NCBI RefSeq assembly: GCF_003336745.1
Contig: NZ_QGMX01000018.1
Location: forward strand, 1 to 47,451
DNA from: Thermus caldifontis
Lineage (GTDB): Bacteria > Deinococcota > Deinococci > Deinococcales > Thermaceae
Length of the DNA stretch: 47,451 nt
Direction of reading: 5' to 3'
Positions 20,508 to 28,396 of the stretch are shown here, piece by piece. The position numbers and the translations under genes are program-made. Position 1 is the stretch's first letter. The number at the start of each line of letters is the position of its first letter. The notes beneath the pieces are model-generated. The model saw nothing but the letters and a program-made list of their open reading frames with translations, was not told where the DNA came from and did not search any database.

Positions 20508-21211
20508 GCCACAAACCTCTGGGCGTAGCGGTCTTGGGTCAGGCCGAACTCCCACTTGGGGAAGAAGCGCACCCCGGCCAGCCGGGGCACCACCGGGTCC
20601 ACCCCGATGAGGCTGGCCCGGGCCAGTTCCTCCGTGCGCCCCTCCTTGTGGAGGGCCTGGCCCTCAGGGCTTTGGAAAAGGGCCTCCTGGGGGTCGGGGA
20701 AGGCCTTGAGCAGGGCGGAGGCCAGACCCAAAGGGGCATGGGGGGCCAGCTTTTTCTGCAGAAAACCCGCCGCCACCATCGCAGAAAGCAGGGGCTCGGG
20801 GGCTCCGGCAGGCCGGAGCACGAGGCCCTTTAGCGGGCGGAGGAGTTCCAAGGCGGCCTTGGCGTTACGGAAGCCCACCAGGTAAACCTCCTCTTCTCCC
20901 GGAAGAAGGCTGGCGTTCAGCATCGGGGCCACCAGGATGGCCCGTTTTCCCGTAAGGTCCAAGCCCTCCAGCTCCACCAGGGAAAGGCGGCCATGAAACC
21001 CTTCCAGGGGAAAGCCTTCCGCTTCCCCCAGCAAGAGGGTGTCGCTGCCCAGCTCCTCAGCGAGAAGGCGGGCCACCTTGGGCCCAGGAGCCACCCAGGC
21101 TTCCAAGGCCCCCTGGGCCAGGAGCTGGCTGAGGAGGCTTCCTGCGGGAAGGACCTCCACCAGCACCAAGGGTCCAGGGGCGGGCCTTAGGCAAAGGTCA
21201 ACCCGGCACAC
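20495..21211 (-). CDS. ComB-like (2-phosphosulfolactate phosphatase family) protein, divergent
   Basis: The 238-residue product shows the ComB layout: a hydrophobic strand LVLVEVLPAGSLLSQLL, a LLLGEAEGFPLEGFHG segment like the GE(R)-G-x-x-GFDLGNSP motif, then a Lys-Arg strand and a region equivalent to TTTNGT that reads APMLNAS. The key NSP and TNGT residues are altered, so the original activity is doubtful. The start is the GTG at 21211, fixed by TATCAT 6 nt upstream; longer frames run through thiL antisense. It is co-transcribed with the glycosyltransferase gene. The family assignment is tentative. Confidence 0.65.
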   Translation of the reverse strand: MCRVDLCLRPAPGPLVLVEVLPAGSLLSQLLAQGALEAWVAPGPKVARLLAEELGSDTLLLGEAEGFPLEGFHGRLSLVELEGLDLTGKRAILVAPMLNASLLPGEEEVYLVGFRNAKAALELLRPLKGLVLRPAGAPEPLLSAMVAAGFLQKKLAPHAPLGLASALLKAFPDPQEALFQSPEGQALHKEGRTEELARASLIGVDPVVPRLAGVRFFPKWEFGLTQDRYAQRFVAWNG

Positions 21212-21217
21212 CCCGCC

Positions 21218-21223
21218 ATGATA
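21218..21223 (-). promoter_or_regulatory. leaderless -10 box for the ComB-like gene
   Basis: TATCAT lies 6 nt before the GTG at 21211. It sits back-to-back with the thiL box, 3 bp away. Confidence 0.6.
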
Positions 21224-21226
21224 CCG

Positions 21227-21232
21227 TAGCCT
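21227..21232 (+). promoter_or_regulatory. leaderless -10 box for thiL
   Basis: TAGCCT lies 6 nt before the ATG at 21239. The whole divergent intergenic gap is 27 bp. Confidence 0.55.
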
Positions 21233-21238
21233 GGGCCT

Positions 21239-22174
21239 ATGCGGCTTAGGGACTTGGGAGAGCGGGCGCTTCTTGGGAAACTGGCCCCCATCGGTTATCC
21301 CCCGGGTGCCCCCCTGCCCCCAGGGGATGACGCCGGGGGGGTCTGGGTGGAGGGGGTGGCCTGGCTTTTGAAGACGGATGGCTTTCTCTACCGGGAAGTG
21401 GCCCTCCAGGGGATGGGGCCCTTTGCGGTGGGCTTTAGGGGGGTGGCGGCCACGGCCTCGGACCTGATCGCCAAGATGGGCAGGCCCTTGGGGTTTACCC
21501 TGGGCCTCTTCTTGCCGGAGGACCTCGAGGAGGCCTTCGCCCTGGAGCTGGTGGAAGGGGCCGCGGAGGCGGCGAGGCGGCTTGGGGCTTGCCTTCTGGG
21601 GGGGGATACCAATAGGGGCCAAGAGGTGGCCCTCACCGTTTCCGGCTTCGCCTACGCCGAGGCTCCCTTGCCCCGCCGGGCCTTGCCCGGGGACCGGGTC
21701 TATTTGGCCGGGGACCGCTGGGGTAGGACGGGGGCGGCCATTGCCGCCCACTACCAGGGCAGGGACCTCAAGGGTTTCCCCCTCATCCAAGAGGCCGCCT
21801 TTTACCCCCTGCCCCGGCTGGAGCTTTTAAGCCTTCAGGGCCTCCTGCGGGGAAGCCTGGACTCCTCCGATGGCCTGGCGGAAACCCTTTGGCAGCTTGC
21901 CGATCTGGGGGTGCGGGTGGACCTCGAGGCCCTGCCCCTATACCCCGACGTCTTGGCCTTTGCCGGAGGGGAGGAGGAGGCGTATGAGCTGGTCCTCTAC
22001 GGGGGGGAGGAGTTTGAGGCGGTCCTGGTGGTGCCCAGGGAGAGGGAAGAGGAGGTCCTGCTCCGGGCGCAAGGGGCGGGGCTTCCCCTCTTCTTTGCCG
22101 GCCGTATAGGGGAAGGGAAGGGGGTGTACTTTGGGGCAAGGCCCGTGCCCCGGAAAGGGTACACCCACTTTTAG
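21239..22174 (+). CDS. thiL: thiamine-monophosphate kinase
   Basis: It phosphorylates thiamine monophosphate to thiamine diphosphate with ATP in the cytosol. The 311 residues carry the ATP/Mg motifs GDDAG (29-33), ATASDLIAKMG (71-81), a LLGGDTNRG segment and SLDSSDGLAE, in the order usual for the PurM-like fold. The length is typical (300-330). It is transcribed divergently from the ComB-like gene by a leaderless promoter. It is followed by a 39-bp gap with a small hairpin and then hisC, which has its own -10 box. Confidence 0.94.
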   Translation: MRLRDLGERALLGKLAPIGYPPGAPLPPGDDAGGVWVEGVAWLLKTDGFLYREVALQGMGPFAVGFRGVAATASDLIAKMGRPLGFTLGLFLPEDLEEAFALELVEGAAEAARRLGACLLGGDTNRGQEVALTVSGFAYAEAPLPRRALPGDRVYLAGDRWGRTGAAIAAHYQGRDLKGFPLIQEAAFYPLPRLELLSLQGLLRGSLDSSDGLAETLWQLADLGVRVDLEALPLYPDVLAFAGGEEEAYELVLYGGEEFEAVLVVPREREEEVLLRAQGAGLPLFFAGRIGEGKGVYFGARPVPRKGYTHF

Positions 22175-22201
22175 CCCGGATAGGGCTCCCTGACCTTTGG
22201 C

Positions 22202-22207
22202 TATACT
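22202..22207 (+). promoter_or_regulatory. leaderless -10 box for hisC
   Basis: TATACT lies 6 nt before the ATG at 22214, in the short thiL-hisC gap. Confidence 0.6.
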
Positions 22208-22213
22208 TGACCC

Positions 22214-23257
22214 ATGCGGGCCTTTAAGGCGCACCTCCTGGGCCTGGCCCCGTACCCCTACAAAAAGGTGGAGGCCCCGGTGAAGCTGGACCAGAACGAA
22301 AGCCCCTTTGACCTGCCCCTTCCTTTGAAGGAGGAGGCCCTAAGGCGCCTGGCCCGGCTTCCCTGGAACCGGTACCCAGAGATCCACGCCGAGGGCGTGC
22401 GCAAAAAGCTGGCCGCCCTCCTGGACTGGCCTGAGGAGGGCCTCGTCTTAGCCCCTGGCTCCAACCTCCTCATCCTGGCCCTGGCGGTGGCGGCGGAGGA
22501 GGTGCTGGACTTAAGCCCTTCCTTTCCCCACTATGCCCATGCGGCCCGGATGGCAGGGACGCCTTACCGGGCCGTGACCCTGGGGGAAGGGTTTTCCCTT
22601 CCCCTCGAGGCGGCCTTGGCCTCCTTCCAAGGCGGGGTCTTCTTCTTGCCCAACCCCCACGCCCCCACCGGGACCTTGTTTGCTGAGGAGGACCTAAGGG
22701 CCTTGGCGGAAAGGGCCAAAGAGGTGGGGGGGCTTTTGGTGGTGGACGAGGCCTACCGGGAGTTCGCCGGTACCGACTTCCGCCGCCTGGGCTGGGGAAA
22801 CCCCCATGTGGCCCTCCTGCGCACCTTCTCCAAGGCCTTTTCCCTGGGAGGCATCCGGGCTGGGTACCTGCTTGCGGCTCCGGAGGTGGCCCAGGTGGTG
22901 CGGGAGGTGCTTCCTCCCTTCGTCCTACCCGCCCATACCGGGGCGATCCTAGAGGTGGTTCTGGAGAATCCGGGGTATGTTCAGGAAGTGGCGGAAAGGG
23001 TGCGCTCTGAGCGGGAGAGGGTGTATGGGAGGCTTCTTTCCCATCCCACCTGGCGGCCCTATAGGAGCCACACCAACTTCCTCCTGGTGCGCACCCCGGA
23101 TGCCGCGGAGGCCTTTCGCCACCTGCTGGCCCAGGGGATCCTGGTGCGCCGGCAGGACCACTACCCCGGTCTTTCGGGGTGCATCCGGGTCACGGTGGGC
23201 CTCAAAGAGGAGATGGATGCCTTTTTGAAGGCGGCCTTTGAGGTGGCGTATGCGTGA
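22214..23257 (+). CDS. hisC: histidinol-phosphate aminotransferase
   Basis: This PLP enzyme transaminates imidazole acetol phosphate with glutamate in histidine synthesis. Of 347 residues, visible fold-type I motifs are NPHAPTG (147-153), DEAYREF (178-184), the PLP lysine in TFSKAFSLGGIRAGY (Lys207) and an Arg-containing GCIRVTVG near the C-terminus. An N-terminal KLDQNESP motif is typical of HisC. It overlaps hisB by 8 bp and heads a hisC-hisB-hisH run under a leaderless promoter. Confidence 0.95.
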   Translation: MRAFKAHLLGLAPYPYKKVEAPVKLDQNESPFDLPLPLKEEALRRLARLPWNRYPEIHAEGVRKKLAALLDWPEEGLVLAPGSNLLILALAVAAEEVLDLSPSFPHYAHAARMAGTPYRAVTLGEGFSLPLEAALASFQGGVFFLPNPHAPTGTLFAEEDLRALAERAKEVGGLLVVDEAYREFAGTDFRRLGWGNPHVALLRTFSKAFSLGGIRAGYLLAAPEVAQVVREVLPPFVLPAHTGAILEVVLENPGYVQEVAERVRSERERVYGRLLSHPTWRPYRSHTNFLLVRTPDAAEAFRHLLAQGILVRRQDHYPGLSGCIRVTVGLKEEMDAFLKAAFEVAYA

Positions 23258-23834
23258 GGCTACGGTGGAGCGGGCCACGGCGGAAACCTGGGTGCGGGTG
23301 CGCCTGGGCTTGGATGGGCCCCCAGGGGGCGAGATCGTCACGGGCCTTCCCTTCCTGGACCACATGCTTCTCCAGCTTCAGCGGCATGGCCGCTTCCTCC
23401 TGGAGGTGGAGGCCAAGGGGGACCTGGAGGTGGACGTGCACCACCTGGTGGAGGATGTGGGCATCACCTTGGGCCAGGCCCTGAAGGAGGCCCTGGGGGA
23501 GGGGGTGGGCCTGGAGCGCTACGCGGAGGCCTTCGCCCCCATGGACGAAACCCTGGTGCTTTGCGTCTTGGACCTATCGGGGAGGCCTCACCTGGAATAC
23601 CGTCCCGAGGCCTGGCCTTTGGTGGGGGAGGCGGGGGGGGTGAACCATTACCACCTCCGGGAGTTTCTCCGGGGGCTTGTGAACCATGGCCGCCTTACCC
23701 TGCACCTGAGGCTCCTTTCCGGCAGGGAGGTGCACCACGTGCTGGAGGCCAGTTTCAAGGCCCTGGCCCGGGCCCTTCACCGGGCCACCCGGATCACGGG
23801 GGAGGGGCTTCCCAGCACCAAGGGGGTCCTTTAG
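23250..23834 (+). CDS. hisB: imidazoleglycerol-phosphate dehydratase
   Basis: This Mn-dependent enzyme dehydrates imidazole glycerol phosphate. The 194-aa product has the His-rich metal motifs LDHMLLQLQRHG, DVHHLVED, VNHYHLREF and EVHHVLEASFKALARAL, with the expected repeat symmetry. The start at the ATG at 23250 gives MREATVERATAETWV, matching T. thermophilus; four extra upstream codons are possible but unsupported. It is a monofunctional dehydratase without a phosphatase domain. Confidence 0.95.
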   Translation: MREATVERATAETWVRVRLGLDGPPGGEIVTGLPFLDHMLLQLQRHGRFLLEVEAKGDLEVDVHHLVEDVGITLGQALKEALGEGVGLERYAEAFAPMDETLVLCVLDLSGRPHLEYRPEAWPLVGEAGGVNHYHLREFLRGLVNHGRLTLHLRLLSGREVHHVLEASFKALARALHRATRITGEGLPSTKGVL

Positions 23835-23837
23835 GGC

Positions 23838-24434
23838 ATGAAGGCGCTCCTCATTGACTACGGCTCGGGGAATCTCAGGAGTGCGGCCAAGGCCCTGGAG
23901 GTTGCCGGCTTCCAGGTGGCCGTTTCCTCGGACCCCCGGGCGCACCTCGAGGCCAGCCTCCTGGTCCTTCCCGGCCAGGGGCATTTCGGCCAGGTGATGC
24001 AGGCCTTCCGAAATAGCGGCTTCGTGGACCGGGTCTTGGCCCACCTGGAAAGGGGCCTTCCCTTTCTGGGCATCTGCGTGGGCATGCAGGTCCTGTACGG
24101 GGAAAGCGAGGAGGCCCCCGGGGTTAGGGGCCTGGGCCTGGTGGAAGGGGTGGTGAGGCGCTTTCCCCGGGGCCGGGTACCCCAGATGGGGTGGAACCGG
24201 GTGCGCTTTGCCGGGGCCTTCCAGGAGCTCTCGGGACGCCACTTCTACTTCGCCAACTCCTACTATGGCTCCCTGACCCCCTATTCCCTGGGCCAGGGGG
24301 AGTACGAGGGCACACCCTTCACCGCCCTTCTGGCCAAGGAAAACCTTCTGGCCCCCCAGTTCCACCCGGAGAAAAGCGGCAGGGCGGGCCTGGCCTTCTT
24401 GGCCCTAGCCCACCGCTACTTCCAGGTCCTCTAG
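23838..24434 (+). CDS. hisH: imidazole glycerol phosphate synthase glutaminase subunit
   Basis: This class I glutamine amidotransferase supplies ammonia to HisF, which is not in this window. The catalytic triad is visible: Cys80 in GICVGMQ, and His176 and Glu178 in APQFHPEKSG. The oxyanion region PGQGHF is also present. The 198 aa is the T. thermophilus length. It starts 3 bp after hisB. Its last 30 bp overlap the convergent PfkB-family gene, so the two 3' ends share coding DNA. Confidence 0.95.
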   Translation: MKALLIDYGSGNLRSAAKALEVAGFQVAVSSDPRAHLEASLLVLPGQGHFGQVMQAFRNSGFVDRVLAHLERGLPFLGICVGMQVLYGESEEAPGVRGLGLVEGVVRRFPRGRVPQMGWNRVRFAGAFQELSGRHFYFANSYYGSLTPYSLGQGEYEGTPFTALLAKENLLAPQFHPEKSGRAGLAFLALAHRYFQVL

Positions 24435-25325
24435 GCGGATAAGCCGGCCCTGGGCGCCGATGGCGGTGGCGGCCAGGGCCCCGGCCAGGTTGGCCAGCCT
24501 GCCCGCCTCCAAGGGGCTTTTCCCGCTCAGGATGGCGTGGGCGAAGGCGGCGGTGTAGGCATCCCCGGCCCCCGTGGAGTCCACGATGTCCTCCACGGGA
24601 AAGGGCTCAATGAGCTCCTCCCCTTCCGGGGTGACCACGATGGACCCCATGGCCCCCACCTTGATGGCCAGGCGGTGGAAACCCTCTTCCCGGAGGCGGG
24701 CTACCCCCTCGGAAAGGGAGGAAGCCTGGGTCAGGGCCAGAAGCTCCGTCTGGTTCATGAGGAGCCAGCTTACCCCCCGGAGGTAACGCAAAAGCTCCTT
24801 ACCCGCTACCCGCACCGCCCCCGTCCCCAAATCGGCGAAGATGGGCATCTCCCGCTTGCGGGCGGCCTCGAGGACCTCCACCGCGTAGCTGCGGCTGGGC
24901 CCTCCCACCAGGGCGTAGGCGGAGAGGACCACGGCGTCCGCCTGGTCTAGGAAGCGGGGCTTGAAGAGGGCCGGGTCCAGGTACCGGCTTGCCCCCTCGG
25001 CGCTCACCATGGCCCTTTCCCCCCCGGGCACCAGGAGGATCAGCACGGAGCTGGTGGTGTGGTCGGGATCCTCCTGAAGGTGCCTGAGGTCCACCCCCAC
25101 CTCCCGCACCCGGGAAAGGGCCAGCTCCGCAAAGGGGTCCTGTCCCACCCGGCCCGCCAGGTAGACCCGATGGCCCAGGCTGGAAAGCTGCACCGCCAAG
25201 GTGGCCCCAGCGCCTCCCGGTTTCATCAGGGCACGGCGGGAAGGAACCTCCTCCCCCGGCTCCGGTATGCGCTCCACGAAGAAGAGCAGGTCCACGGAAA
25301 CGTCGCCCACCACGAAAAACCGCAT
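24405..25325 (-). CDS. PfkB-family carbohydrate kinase (ribokinase-like)
   Basis: The 306-aa product has the ribokinase fold signatures: an N-terminal substrate GDVSVDLLF strand, KPGGAGATLAV (36-45), a nucleotide segment around NQTE (191-194) and the catalytic anion hole DSTGAGD with Asp255. The specific sugar or nucleoside cannot be told; fructokinase, adenosine kinase and 2-keto-3-deoxygluconate kinase types are all possible. The start is the ATG at 25325, with a GGAGG site 4 nt upstream. A longer frame runs through the repeat region and is rejected. TATAGT at 25362-25367 is a plausible -10 with a normal leader. Confidence 0.9.
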   Translation of the reverse strand: MRFFVVGDVSVDLLFFVERIPEPGEEVPSRRALMKPGGAGATLAVQLSSLGHRVYLAGRVGQDPFAELALSRVREVGVDLRHLQEDPDHTTSSVLILLVPGGERAMVSAEGASRYLDPALFKPRFLDQADAVVLSAYALVGGPSRSYAVEVLEAARKREMPIFADLGTGAVRVAGKELLRYLRGVSWLLMNQTELLALTQASSLSEGVARLREEGFHRLAIKVGAMGSIVVTPEGEELIEPFPVEDIVDSTGAGDAYTAAFAHAILSGKSPLEAGRLANLAGALAATAIGAQGRLIRLEDLEVAVG

Positions 25326-25361
25326 CTTGCCTCCTTCCCACAAGGCACAGGGTTTGCCCCT

Positions 25362-25367
25362 ACTATA
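25362..25367 (-). promoter_or_regulatory. possible -10 for the PfkB-family gene
   Basis: TATAGT lies 36 nt before the ATG, followed by a leader and GGAGG. A second candidate, TATACT, is at 25395-25400. No -35 is convincing. Confidence 0.35.
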
Positions 25368-25455
25368 GCGCAAGGGCCCCGTTGCTTTGGGGGGAGTATA
25401 CCCCGGGGTTATGAGAAGAATGTAACAAGTGGCCCCAAAAGGGCGCTTGGCACTA

Positions 25456-25583
25456 CCGGGGCCCCCACCTTGGCGAAAGCCAAGGTGGGGTGGGATTGCC
25501 GGGGCCCCCACCTTGGCGAAAGCCAAGGTGGGGTGGGATTGCCGGGGCCCCACCTTGGCGAAAGCCGAGGTGGGGTAGCATTA
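25456..25583 (-). repeat. three tandem copies of a 43-bp GC-rich hairpin repeat
   Basis: Units start at 25456, 25499 and 25542, 43 bp apart. Each has a 12-bp stem, CCCCACCTTGGC and its complement, around a GAAA (plus-strand) loop, flanked by CCGGGG and a GGATTG or GCATTA end. The last unit has one C fewer and one arm change (GCCGAGG). On the minus strand the outermost unit begins exactly at the TAA stop of the PaaK-like gene. They would act as strong 3' hairpins between that gene and the PfkB gene. Related copies are at 34486-34528 and, partly, at 45605-45625. Confidence 0.9.
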
Positions 25584-26717
25584 GAAGCGCCGATCCACCA
25601 CCAGGCCGCCTTCCAGCTCCCCCGAAAGCTCCACCTCGTCCACCCTTAGGCCCGTGGCCTTGGCGATGGCCTCCAATAGCCCTGGCGGTACCTTCTCCGC
25701 CTTAAGGCGCAGGACCAGCTTGTCGGTGCCCTCCAGCTTTCTCTCCACCACCACCTGGTAGCCCCTGGGGTCCAGGCCAAACCCGCCCAGGATGGGGGCG
25801 AGCTCCGTGGGGTAGAACTTTACCCCTTTCACCTTCACCATCTGGTCGGTGCGGCCGAAGACCCCCCGGGGTAGGACGGTAAGCCCTTCCCGTCTCTCGG
25901 CGATGGCCAAGTCCCCGGTGCGGAAGCGCACCATGGGCATGAGGGTGCGGCTTAGGGCGGTGACCACCAGCTCCCCCTTTTCCCCGTCGGGAACGGGTTT
26001 CAGGGTCTCTGGGTCTAGGACCTCCAGCACCGCCATCTCGGGGATCTCCCAAAGGCCATCCTTGGCGAGCCGCTCCCCGGCCACGATCCCCAGCTCGCTG
26101 GTGCCATAGGCATCCAGGGCGGTGCACCCCAAAAGGGCCTCCACCTTTTCCCGGAAACCGGGGACGGAGGTGAAGGGCTCGCCCCCTGCCAGAAGGAGGG
26201 CGAACCGCCCCCCCGCCTGGCCCACCTTCAGGGCGAAGGAGGGGTTGGTGACCAGCACGTCAAAGCCGTAGGCCTGGCCGATCTCGGCGATGCGGCTGGC
26301 CTCCCCGGGCCCATGGGGGAAGACCAGGTTTCCGGCACGCCAAAGGGCCTGGTGGAAGAGCCATCCCCCGGCGTACACGTGGTAGCTGAAGGCCACCAGC
26401 ACCTTTTTCCCCGTAAGGCCAAGCCGGCGGTAGTGCTCCGCCAGGGCCTCGGTCTGGTAACGGAGGTCCTCCTGGGAGAGGTACTCGGGCATCCAGCCCA
26501 TGAGGGGGCTTGGGGTCAGGTGCATGAGGCTTGCCCCTGTGGGCGGCCTGGGGTTTTCCTTAAGGTAGGCCACCCATTCCTCCCGGGTGGTGAGGGGAAG
26601 CTCCCCGAGGTTTTCCAGGGTGACCTCCTCCGGGTGGATTCCCTTAAGCTTCTCCCGGTAGACGGGGTGTTCCTTGGCCGCGCGCACCACCTCTTTGAGC
26701 CGAGCGTTCCGGTCCAT
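25581..26717 (-). CDS. PaaK-like adenylate-forming enzyme
   Basis: The 378-aa protein belongs to the phenylacetate-CoA ligase branch of adenylate-forming enzymes. Present are the aromatic motif DAYGTSELG (202-210), MVRFRTGDLA (262-271) and the hinge GRTDQMVKVKGVKFYP (288-303). The phosphate-binding loop, normally SSGTTGKP, reads LTPSPLMGW at 67-75 and lacks the Gly-Thr-Thr-Gly core, and the protein is about 50 residues shorter than typical PaaK. Activity and substrate are therefore uncertain. The Shine-Dalgarno GGAGG precedes the ATG, and a perfect TATAAT covers the purK stop codon, so it may be transcribed alone or with purEK. Confidence 0.8.
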   Translation of the reverse strand: MDRNARLKEVVRAAKEHPVYREKLKGIHPEEVTLENLGELPLTTREEWVAYLKENPRPPTGASLMHLTPSPLMGWMPEYLSQEDLRYQTEALAEHYRRLGLTGKKVLVAFSYHVYAGGWLFHQALWRAGNLVFPHGPGEASRIAEIGQAYGFDVLVTNPSFALKVGQAGGRFALLLAGGEPFTSVPGFREKVEALLGCTALDAYGTSELGIVAGERLAKDGLWEIPEMAVLEVLDPETLKPVPDGEKGELVVTALSRTLMPMVRFRTGDLAIAERREGLTVLPRGVFGRTDQMVKVKGVKFYPTELAPILGGFGLDPRGYQVVVERKLEGTDKLVLRLKAEKVPPGLLEAIAKATGLRVDEVELSGELEGGLVVDRRF

Positions 26718-26753
26718 AGATCGCCTCCTACCGCTCCCGCAGGGAACACGGGG

Positions 26754-26759
26754 ATTATA
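26754..26759 (-). promoter_or_regulatory. perfect -10 TATAAT overlapping the purK stop
   Basis: TATAAT on the minus strand contains the purK TAA. It lies 36 nt before the PaaK-like ATG. No clear -35 is seen. Confidence 0.5.
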
Positions 26760-27858
26760 CCGGCTCGGGAGCCTGGGCCAGGGTGAGGAGATGGGGAAGG
26801 TCCTGGGCTAGGCTTTCCCAGGTGTCCCGCCGCAAGGTGATGTGCCCCACCTTCCGCCCTGGGCGCACCGCTTTGCCGTACCAGTGGAGGTGGGCCCCAG
26901 GAAGGGCGAGGACCTGGGCGAAGTCGGGCCTCACCCCAATAAGGTTGGCCATGGCGCTATGGCCCCTCGAGGCCGTGCTCCCCAAGGGAAGGCCCAAGAG
27001 GGCCCGCAGGTGGTTTTCAAACTGGCCCGTTTCCGCCCCCTCTATGGTCCAGTGGCCGGAGTTGTGGACCCGGGGGGCCACCTCGTTGAAGAGGAGCTCC
27101 TCCCCCACCTGGAAGAGTTCCAGGGCCAGCACCCCCACGTATCCCAAAGCCTCCATGGCCTTCCTGGCGTGGGCCTCGGCCTTTTCCTGGAGGGCCTGGG
27201 AGGTCCCGGGAGCGGGGGCCAGGGAGAGGCGCAGGATGCCCCCCTGGTGGCGGTTTTCCACCAGGGGGTAGAAGGCCACCTCCCCGGTTCGGCTCCGCAC
27301 CCCCAGGAGGGAGAGCTCCCGGTCAAAGGGGATATGCCCCTCGAGGATCAGCCCCCTTCCCCCCAGGGCCTGGAAGGCCTTGGGCGCCTCCTCCCAAGAG
27401 CCGATCCGCACCTGTCCTTTGCCGTCGTACCCGCCCCGGCGGGTCTTGAGGAGGGCGGGAAAGCCCAGGGCCCTCAGGCCTTCCTCCAGCTCCTTAAGGC
27501 TATCCACCGGGTGGAAGGGAGGGGTGGGTACCCCCAGGCCTTGCATAAAGGCCTTTTCCGCCAGGCGGTCCTGGGCCACCTCCAGGGCCTTGGGGGGAGG
27601 GAATACGGGAAGCCTCTTGGCCAAGAAGCGGGCCGCCTCCACGGGGACGTTCTCAAACTCGTAGGTGACCAGATCAAGCCCCTCGGCAAACCGCCCGAGA
27701 ACCCTTTCGTCCAGAAAATCCCCCACCAAGAGCTCCCCCACTTGCCCGGCGCAGGCCTCGGGGGAGGGGTCCAGGAAGCGGAAGGAAAGGCCTAAGGGAT
27801 AGCCCGCCAGGGCCAGCATCCTCCCCAGCTGCCCCCCGCCCAGGATGCCCAGCCTCAT
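26755..27858 (-). CDS. purK: N5-carboxyaminoimidazole ribonucleotide synthase
   Basis: This ATP-grasp enzyme joins bicarbonate to AIR in purine synthesis. The 367 residues open with the [13 protein letters not shown] dinucleotide-like loop. Visible further on are [22 protein letters not shown] (ATP loop), the [17 protein letters not shown] metal-binding segment and a SAMANLIG motif. The ATG overlaps the purE stop. Together with PurE it forms the bacterial two-step carboxylation route. Its use of bicarbonate fits the transporter genes divergent from purE. Confidence 0.96.
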   Translation of the reverse strand: MRLGILGGGQLGRMLALAGYPLGLSFRFLDPSPEACAGQVGELLVGDFLDERVLGRFAEGLDLVTYEFENVPVEAARFLAKRLPVFPPPKALEVAQDRLAEKAFMQGLGVPTPPFHPVDSLKELEEGLRALGFPALLKTRRGGYDGKGQVRIGSWEEAPKAFQALGGRGLILEGHIPFDRELSLLGVRSRTGEVAFYPLVENRHQGGILRLSLAPAPGTSQALQEKAEAHARKAMEALGYVGVLALELFQVGEELLFNEVAPRVHNSGHWTIEGAETGQFENHLRALLGLPLGSTASRGHSAMANLIGVRPDFAQVLALPGAHLHWYGKAVRPGRKVGHITLRRDTWESLAQDLPHLLTLAQAPEPV

Positions 27859-28349
27859 CCTTCCTCCCGGGGGTCGGGGTGGGCCAAGACGGCTTCGGTC
27901 TGGGCCCTCCGGTAGGCCTCGAGGCGCTCCATCACCTCAGGGTGGGAAAGCCCCACGATGCTGGCGGCGAGAAGGGCGGCGTTCACCGCTCCCGCCCTTC
28001 CGATGGCCAGGGTGCCCACGGGGATGCCTGCAGGCATCTGCACCATGGAAAGGAGGGAATCCAGGCCCTTTAAGGCCTGGCTTTCCACCGGCACCCCCAG
28101 CACGGGCAAGGGGGTGTGGGCGGCGGTCATCCCCGGGAGGTGGGCGGCTCCTCCAGCCCCAGCGATGATCACCAAAAGACCACGCTCCCTGGCGGTTTTG
28201 GCGTACTCCGCCATGAGGTCCGGGGTGCGGTGGGCGGAGACCACCCGCACCTCATAGGGGACGCCCAGGGCCTCCAGGGTCTCCGCCGCATGGCGCAGGG
28301 TTTCCCAGTCAGACTTAGAACCCATGATCACGCCCACCAAAGGCCGCAT
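27855..28349 (-). CDS. purE: 5-(carboxyamino)imidazole ribonucleotide mutase
   Basis: This class I PurE converts N5-CAIR to CAIR. The 164-aa product has [21 protein letters not shown] with the catalytic His, and the [11 protein letters not shown] loop. The start is the ATG at 28349 (MRPLVGV). An upstream TTG in frame lies within the -10 region. TACAAT is 8 nt before the ATG, so the leader is absent or only a few bases. It is divergent from the sbtA-like gene, with 47 bp between them. Confidence 0.96.
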   Translation of the reverse strand: MRPLVGVIMGSKSDWETLRHAAETLEALGVPYEVRVVSAHRTPDLMAEYAKTARERGLLVIIAGAGGAAHLPGMTAAHTPLPVLGVPVESQALKGLDSLLSMVQMPAGIPVGTLAIGRAGAVNAALLAASIVGLSHPEVMERLEAYRRAQTEAVLAHPDPREEG

Positions 28350-28357
28350 CGTACCGG

Positions 28358-28363
28358 ATTGTA
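28358..28363 (-). promoter_or_regulatory. near-leaderless -10 box for purEK
   Basis: TACAAT (5 of 6 matches to TATAAT) lies 8 nt before the purE ATG. Confidence 0.55.
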
Positions 28364-28396
28364 CCAAGCCTTCCCCCTCGTGGTAAAAGGCAGGCC

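Noticed and set aside
20495..21790. 431-codon frame extending the ComB-like gene into thiL antisense
   Set aside because: The first 190 codons are antisense to thiL and low in complexity. The GTG at 21211 with its -10 box explains the start.
22175..22190. AGCCC-GGATA-GGGCT hairpin after thiL as a terminator
   Set aside because: The stem is only 5 bp and no T tract follows.
24405..25553. 382-codon frame extending the PfkB gene through the hairpin repeats
   Set aside because: The added N-terminus is translated repeat sequence. The ATG at 25325 has a Shine-Dalgarno and gives the family length.
25059..25649. Plus-strand frame (196 codons) across the tandem hairpins
   Set aside because: It is antisense to the PfkB gene and reads the repeats as protein; nothing supports expression.
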